Program-made: the position numbers and the translations under genes
DNA from: Sutterella sp.
Lineage (GTDB): Bacteria > Pseudomonadota > Gammaproteobacteria > Burkholderiales > Burkholderiaceae_F
Assembly: GCA_019418605.1 (NCBI GenBank)
Contig: DYBN01000041.1
Coordinates: 1 to 15,804 of the forward strand
Direction of reading: 5' to 3'
Length of the DNA: 15,804 nucleotides
In this document: piece by piece, positions 12,186 to 15,804 of the stretch
Layout of the letters: every line of letters begins with the position of its first letter
Position numbering within the stretch: the first letter of the stretch is position 1
The notes under the pieces: model-generated
Seen by the model: the letters and a program-made list of their open reading frames with translations, nothing else
What the model was told of the DNA's origin: nothing
Database searches by the model: none

Positions 12186-13350
12186 GAAGCACCTTTTGAA
12201 TCGCCTCGCACGCAATGTCGGCCGTCGGCCGCAAAAGCGAGACGTGCATGGCGGTAAAAATTTCTTCGAGCTGCCTGCGGCGGGAATCCTTGAGCTGATC
12301 CACAAGGCTTGCCGCGATGGCGTCCGGCGTGCAGAAATACTGCAGAAATTCAGGCACGACCGGTCTTTGCGCGAGAATGTTGGGAAGGCTCACGTAGGAG
12401 ATGTTGCCCTTTTTGCGCATGAGGTAGGCCGTCAGGGGCGGTATCGTATAGCCCACCACCATCGGCTTTTTAAAAAGCGCCGCCTCAAGCGTTGCCGTAC
12501 CCGAGGCCACGAGCACCGCATCGGCGCTCTCGAGCACGCGGTGGCTCCTGCCGGCAACGACCGTCAGGCGCTCGAAAAAGGCCGGGTACTTGCGCGCCAC
12601 GGCAAGAATCTGCTCGCGGCGCTTTTCGTCGACTGCGGGCAGCACAAAGCGTCCGGCGCCTCCGAGCCTTTTGATGACGCGCTCGCAGGCTTCAAAAAAG
12701 ACGGGGCCGCAGCCTGATACCTCATCAACGCGCGAACCGGGCAGCACGGCAAAAAGAGGTTCTCCCTCAGGATCGATGCCGAGCGCGCGCCTTGCGCCTT
12801 CGACGTCGGGCTTCATCGGAATAATGCCCGCTAGCGGATGGCCGATATAGACCGCGGGTACGCCGGCCTTCTTGTAGATTTCCTCTTCAAAGGGAAAAAT
12901 GAGAAGCACGACGTCGGTTGCCGCCTTCACGGTCCAGATGCGCTCAGGCCTCCAGGCCCAGATCGAGGGCGAAACAAAATGCACAGTCTTCAAACCGCGC
13001 TTTTTGAGCTTTAGCTCCACCCCGAGGTTGAAGTCCGGGGCGTCTACGCCGATAAAGACGCGCGGCCGCACGCGCGAGACCCGCTCGATCATATTGCGGC
13101 GCAGCGACAAAATCCCGGGAAGCTTTTTGATGACTTCCACGTAGCCTCGCACCGCAAGCCGCTCCGAGGGGTACCAAGCGTCAAGGCCCGCCGCCGTCAT
13201 CTTGGGCCCCCCCACGCCAAACTGCGGCGCGCCGCCCATCTCCTGCGCAAGGCGCGGCAGAACGAGGCTTGCGAGAAAGTCCCCGCTTGCCTCGCCCGCG
13301 ATCCAGGCCGCGCCCTCGGAAAGCCCCTTGGGGTCGTCTTTTAGCGTCAT
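12178..13350 (-). CDS. lpxB: LpxB, lipid-A-disaccharide synthase
   Basis: This 390-residue GT19 glycosyltransferase joins lipid X to UDP-2,3-diacylglucosamine to form the lipid A disaccharide at the inner face of the cytoplasmic membrane. The N-terminal IAGEASGDFLASLVLPRL (17-34) is the family signature. Further markers are FIGVDAPDFNLGVELKLKKR, SPSIWAWRPERI, YIGHPLAG, AVLPGSRVDEV and the donor-site region ASGTATLEAALFKKPMVVGY. The ATG at 13348-13350 is preferred because GGGTGA lies at the right distance; a GTG at 13356 is possible and adds two residues. lpxA lies 40 bases upstream in the same direction and moaA overlaps the 3' end. E. coli LpxB is 382 residues, so the length is normal. Confidence 0.97.
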   Translation of the reverse strand: MTLKDDPKGLSEGAAWIAGEASGDFLASLVLPRLAQEMGGAPQFGVGGPKMTAAGLDAWYPSERLAVRGYVEVIKKLPGILSLRRNMIERVSRVRPRVFIGVDAPDFNLGVELKLKKRGLKTVHFVSPSIWAWRPERIWTVKAATDVVLLIFPFEEEIYKKAGVPAVYIGHPLAGIIPMKPDVEGARRALGIDPEGEPLFAVLPGSRVDEVSGCGPVFFEACERVIKRLGGAGRFVLPAVDEKRREQILAVARKYPAFFERLTVVAGRSHRVLESADAVLVASGTATLEAALFKKPMVVGYTIPPLTAYLMRKKGNISYVSLPNILAQRPVVPEFLQYFCTPDAIAASLVDQLKDSRRRQLEEIFTAMHVSLLRPTADIACEAIQKVLRA

Positions 13351-13390
13351 GTTCACCCGAAGAATCGGAGCGATTCAGGCCGCCCGAGGC

Positions 13391-14182
13391 CTAGCGGATC
13401 ACGCCGCGGGCGCTGCCGACCACAAAGTCATGAAAGTGCTTGACGTGCGCGAGCGTCTGCTCGTCGCACCCCTCGTAGAGCGCTTCAATTTCGCGCCCGG
13501 CGTCGGCAACAAGATTGCCCTCGCGGTACAAGGCCTTGTAGGCGCTCTTTAGTTTGAAGATGCACTCCTGCGAAAAGCCGTGCCGGCGCAGTCCCACGAG
13601 ATTGAGCCCGTGGGGCGAGGCGGGATTGCCCGAGCAAACGACATAGGGCGGGACGTCGCGCAAAATGCCCGCCAGGCCCGAGACCATGGCGTTGCGGCCA
13701 AGGTGGCAGAACTGGTGCACGGCCGCTTGGCCGCCCAAAATGACGAAATCCTCAATCCAGACGTGGCCGGCTACGGCCACGTTGTTGGCGATGATGATGT
13801 CGTCTCCAAGCTGGCAGTCATGGGCGATGTGCACGTTGGCCATCAAGAGGTTCCTTGAGCCGATGCGCGTGACCTTCTGGTCCTGCACGGTGCCGATTGA
13901 AATCGTGCAGTTTTCGCGAATGACGTTGTCGTCGCCGATCTCAAGAGCCGTGTCTTCGCCGCCGTACTTCTTGTCCTGCGGCTCGCAGCCGACGGCCGCA
14001 TTCTGAAAAATGCGGTTGCGCGCACCGATGCGGGTGCGGCCCGAGACGGTCACGTGGCTGTTGAGAACCGTGCCGCTGCCGATGACGACATCAGGGCCGA
14101 TCAGGCAGAAAGGGCCGACAACGACATCATCGGCGAGCTGCGCACGGCTGTCGACGATGCTGGAAGGATGAATGTGTGCCAT
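13391..14182 (-). CDS. lpxA: LpxA, UDP-N-acetylglucosamine acyltransferase
   Basis: LpxA transfers a 3-hydroxyacyl chain from ACP to the 3-OH of UDP-GlcNAc, the first step of lipid A synthesis. It is 263 residues, against 262 in E. coli, and consists mostly of hexapeptide repeats forming a left-handed beta-helix, with a helical C-terminus. His121 in NVHIAHDC aligns with the E. coli catalytic His125. Gly169 in MVSGLAG aligns with E. coli Gly173, the acyl-chain ruler, so a long (C14-like) hydroxyacyl chain is possible; other residues also contribute, so this is tentative. The ATG at 14180-14182 has AAAGGA six bases upstream; the longer open frame to 14266 is not used. The gene is separated from fabZ by a structured spacer of about 219 bases. 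Confidence 0.98.
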   Translation of the reverse strand: MAHIHPSSIVDSRAQLADDVVVGPFCLIGPDVVIGSGTVLNSHVTVSGRTRIGARNRIFQNAAVGCEPQDKKYGGEDTALEIGDDNVIRENCTISIGTVQDQKVTRIGSRNLLMANVHIAHDCQLGDDIIIANNVAVAGHVWIEDFVILGGQAAVHQFCHLGRNAMVSGLAGILRDVPPYVVCSGNPASPHGLNLVGLRRHGFSQECIFKLKSAYKALYREGNLVADAGREIEALYEGCDEQTLAHVKHFHDFVVGSARGVIR

Positions 14183-14244
14183 ATGTGTTCCTTTGACCTG
14201 TCGCCGCCCTCTTTGGGAAGGCTCCTTGCGTTCATAAAGACCCG

Positions 14245-14303
14245 GCCTGGCTGCGCCGCAAGGCACTCCTCAAATCGAGGAAATTGCGGCGCTCACAGCC
14301 GGC
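14245..14303. other. Three-tier hairpin in the fabZ-lpxA spacer
   Basis: GGCTG (14249-14253) pairs with CAGCC (14296-14300). CGCCGCAA (14254-14261) pairs with TTGCGGCG (14284-14291). TCCTC (14267-14271) pairs with GAGGA (14277-14281). Further pairing outside reaches about 14245-14303. No T-run follows. It lies about 65 bases upstream of the lpxA start on the transcribed strand, so it may influence lpxA translation or RNA processing. Confidence 0.6.
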
Positions 14304-14330
14304 GGCCTCTTTTTGCGGGCCCTCGGCGCC

Positions 14331-14393
14331 CTGCGCAAAGAAAATGCGCAGCCGGCGCTCGGCGGCAAGTCTTGTTTGCGCTAAAAAAGCGCA
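14331..14393. repeat. Two small TGCGCA-type hairpins after fabZ
   Basis: CTGCGCA/TGCGCAG (14331-14337 and 14345-14351) form a 7-bp stem. TGCGCT/AGCGCA (14377-14382 and 14388-14393) form a 6-bp stem. Both have A/T-rich loops and lie within 75 bases after the fabZ stop codon. The T residues are in the loop rather than after the stem, so these are not good terminators. Confidence 0.4.
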
Positions 14394-14401
14394 GGCCGTC
14401 C

Positions 14402-14866
14402 TCAGGCCGCCTCGTCTTCAAAAACCTTGCGGGCCGACATCAGGGACTTGGCCTCGCAGACCACCTTGCCGTCGACGAGCGCACGGCACTCGCACCAGCA
14501 CAGCTGGGCGCGGTCCTTGAGGTAGTGGCACTCGAAAATCACTTGATCGCCGGGCTGCACGATGCGCTTGAAGCGCACGCCGTCGATGCCCGCAAAATAA
14601 AAGAGAGCCTTCTTCTTGCGCTCTTCCTCGGACAGGCGCGCCATCACGAGCACGGCGCAGGCCTGAGCCATGGCCTCGACAATCAGCACGCCCGGCATCA
14701 CGGGAATGCCCGGGAAGTGCCCCATGAACTGCGGCTCGTTGGCCGTGACGTTCTTGAGCACCCTCGCCCGCGTGCAGTCCTCGTTGATCTCGAGAACGCG
14801 ATCAATCAAAAGGAAGGGATAGCGGTGAGGCAAAAGCTTCATGATCTCGGTGATGGTCTTTTCCAT
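14402..14866 (-). CDS. fabZ: FabZ, 3-hydroxyacyl-ACP dehydratase
   Basis: FabZ dehydrates 3-hydroxyacyl-ACP in fatty-acid elongation and so competes with LpxA and LpxD for the same substrate pool. It is 154 residues, against 151 in E. coli. The hot-dog fold markers are LLPHRYPFLLIDRV (11-24) and FMGHFPGIPVMPGVLIVEAM (48-67), with catalytic His50 and Glu64. The ATG at 14864-14866 matches the family start; the ribosome site is weak, and the frame is open but non-conserved upstream to 15037. It lies between lpxD and lpxA as in most Gram-negatives, but with unusually long gaps on both sides (195 and 219 bases). Confidence 0.98.
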   Translation of the reverse strand: MEKTITEIMKLLPHRYPFLLIDRVLEINEDCTRARVLKNVTANEPQFMGHFPGIPVMPGVLIVEAMAQACAVLVMARLSEEERKKKALFYFAGIDGVRFKRIVQPGDQVIFECHYLKDRAQLCWCECRALVDGKVVCEAKSLMSARKVFEDEAA

Positions 14867-14917
14867 GGCTCGTTGTCTTTGTGTTTTATTGTCAAAAAAG
14901 TCAAAAACCCGCAGGAG

Positions 14918-14961
14918 GCTTGTTTTGCCGCCGTCCGCCGGGCAAAGCCGGCGGCTCAAGC
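14918..14961. other. Nested hairpin in the lpxD-fabZ spacer
   Basis: CCGCCGG (14935-14941) and CCGGCGG (14948-14954) form a 7-bp GC stem, enclosed by GCTTG/CAAGC near 14918-14922 and 14957-14961. No T-run follows. The rest of the 14867-15061 spacer holds a weak AAAGCC/GGCTTT hairpin near 14992-15016 and no gene. Confidence 0.4.
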
Positions 14962-15061
14962 AAAAGGCGGGGCCTCGGGGCAATATGATAAAGCCTTGCC
15001 GCAGCGCAGGCTTTTTCTCGCGCGCGGCAAAGGGCAAACCCTTGGCGCAAACGGCTTGTCG

Positions 15062-15788
15062 TCAGCTCTCGGACTTTTCGCCCTTCATAGCGGCAAGTTC
15101 GCCCTCGAGCTCCTCAATCTTGGCCTGCAGTTCCTTCACCTGACGGCGCATCGTGGTGAGGTTCATGGCGACGACGGCATTGCGCTCAAACTTTCTTTGT
15201 TCCTGCGCGGGGAAAAAGCCCATCATCACGCGCGCGTTCGGATCCCAGGTCTTGAGCGACGTCGCAGGCCCCACCATGCAGCCGTCGGGAATCGTGATGT
15301 GCCCGTTGATCATGGCCGCGCCGCCGATGACGCAGTGGCTTCCGATGTGGGTGGAGCCCGCCACGCCCACGCAGGCGGCCATCACGGTATGTTCGCCCAC
15401 GCGGCAGTTGTGGCCGAGCTGAATCTGGTTGTCGATCTTGCTGCCCTTGCCCACGACGGTGTCTTCGATCGCGCCGCGGTCGATCGTGGTATTGGCGCCG
15501 ATTTCCACATCGTCGTCAATGCGCACGCCGCCCACCTGCGGAATCTTGATCCACTCGCCCTGAAACGGCGCAAAGCCAAAGCCGTCGGCGCCGATCACAG
15601 CACCGGAGTGGATGATGACGCGATTGCCGATCGTGCAGGCCGGATAGATCACCACGTTGGGATAAATGATGACGTCTTCGCCCACGCGCGTTTTTTCTCC
15701 CACGACGGCACCGGTCTTGACGACGGTGCGGGCGCCGATGACGGCGCCGGCGCACACCTGCGCCCCGCGCTCGACGACGGCCGTGGGG
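15062..15788 (-). CDS. lpxD: LpxD, UDP-3-O-acylglucosamine N-acyltransferase (5' end missing)
   Basis: LpxD adds the second 3-hydroxyacyl chain, at the 2-amino position, in the third step of lipid A synthesis. The last 241 codons are present. The frame reads PTAVVERGAQV at the right edge, matching the start of the family's hexapeptide beta-helix (usually IHPTAVV). About 100 N-terminal residues (the uridine-binding domain) are therefore missing beyond the contig end. DGFGFAPFQGEWIKIPQVGG, EIGANTTIDRGA and DNQIQLGHN are diagnostic; the His in LGHN aligns with E. coli catalytic His239. The C-terminus (about 35 residues, rich in Lys/Glu) is predicted to be a long helix. The GTG at 15757 is internal, not the true start. 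Bases beyond 15788 are adapter and must not be translated. Confidence 0.95.
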
Positions 15789-15804
15789 CTGTCTCTTATA
15801 CACA
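15789..15804. other. Nextera transposon mosaic-end adapter remnant
   Basis: CTGTCTCTTATACACA is exactly the first 16 bases of the reverse complement of the Tn5 mosaic end used in Nextera libraries. It sits flush at the window end and breaks the lpxD reading frame. Read in reverse it encodes the well-known artefact peptide MYKRQ. It is library contamination, not genomic sequence. Confidence 0.97.

Noticed and set aside
1..15804. CRISPR array, prophage or defence system
   Set aside because: No regularly spaced repeats, integrase, cas or recognisable defence genes; apart from the kinase, the small HTH gene, the 98-codon gene and the left-edge fragment, all genes are housekeeping.

Overview
The window looks like one contig from a high-G+C (roughly 60 % by eye) betaproteobacterium. 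The order trigger factor - clpP - clpX - lon - HU - tRNA-Val is typical of Betaproteobacteria, especially Burkholderiales. The lipid A block lpxD-fabZ-lpxA-lpxB confirms a Gram-negative. A gut Sutterellaceae-type organism is my best guess, but it is an inference from gene order and protein character, not a database match. The right-hand 16 bases are Nextera transposon-adapter sequence, so the biological sequence ends at about 15788.

Layout, left to right. Bases 1-280 hold the first 16 codons of a leftward gene (possibly a transposase), a hairpin terminator and an imperfect direct repeat. Bases 282-810 hold a terminator, tRNA-Val(UAC), the HU gene and its sigma70-type promoter. Bases 931-1227 hold an unrecognised 98-codon gene with a good ribosome site. 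Bases 1369-8197 are the leftward proteostasis block: lon (with a near-perfect sigma32 heat-shock promoter), clpX, clpP and tig, separated by unusually long spacers with hairpins. Bases 8198-8817 are a divergent intergenic region with a candidate tig promoter, a terminator-like hairpin in the tig leader and a candidate promoter for the rightward gene. Bases 8818-10531 hold the only rightward gene, an FGGY-family sugar kinase, with its terminator. Bases 10530-10802 hold a small HTH protein of the addiction-module-antidote type with no toxin beside it. Bases 11064-15788 hold a leftward operon, lpxD(partial)-fabZ-lpxA-lpxB-moaA, in which moaA overlaps the end of lpxB.

How the genes work together. 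Trigger factor folds nascent chains. ClpX unfolds substrates for ClpP. Lon is an independent heat-inducible protease, and HU organises the nucleoid. LpxA, LpxD and LpxB make the early lipid A intermediates, and FabZ supplies the fatty-acid elongation cycle that competes for the same hydroxyacyl-ACP pool. MoaA starts molybdenum cofactor synthesis and is a metabolic outsider in this operon. The kinase and the HTH gene are accessory genes between the two housekeeping blocks.

I did not find a convincing new multi-gene system. The most interesting signals are regulatory or structural: three copies of one 9-mer around the lon promoter, a promoter-plus-terminator arrangement in the tig leader, structured spacers in the lpx operon, an orphan antitoxin-like regulator with palindromes upstream, an acidic N-terminal extension on trigger factor, and a changed RKH loop in ClpX.
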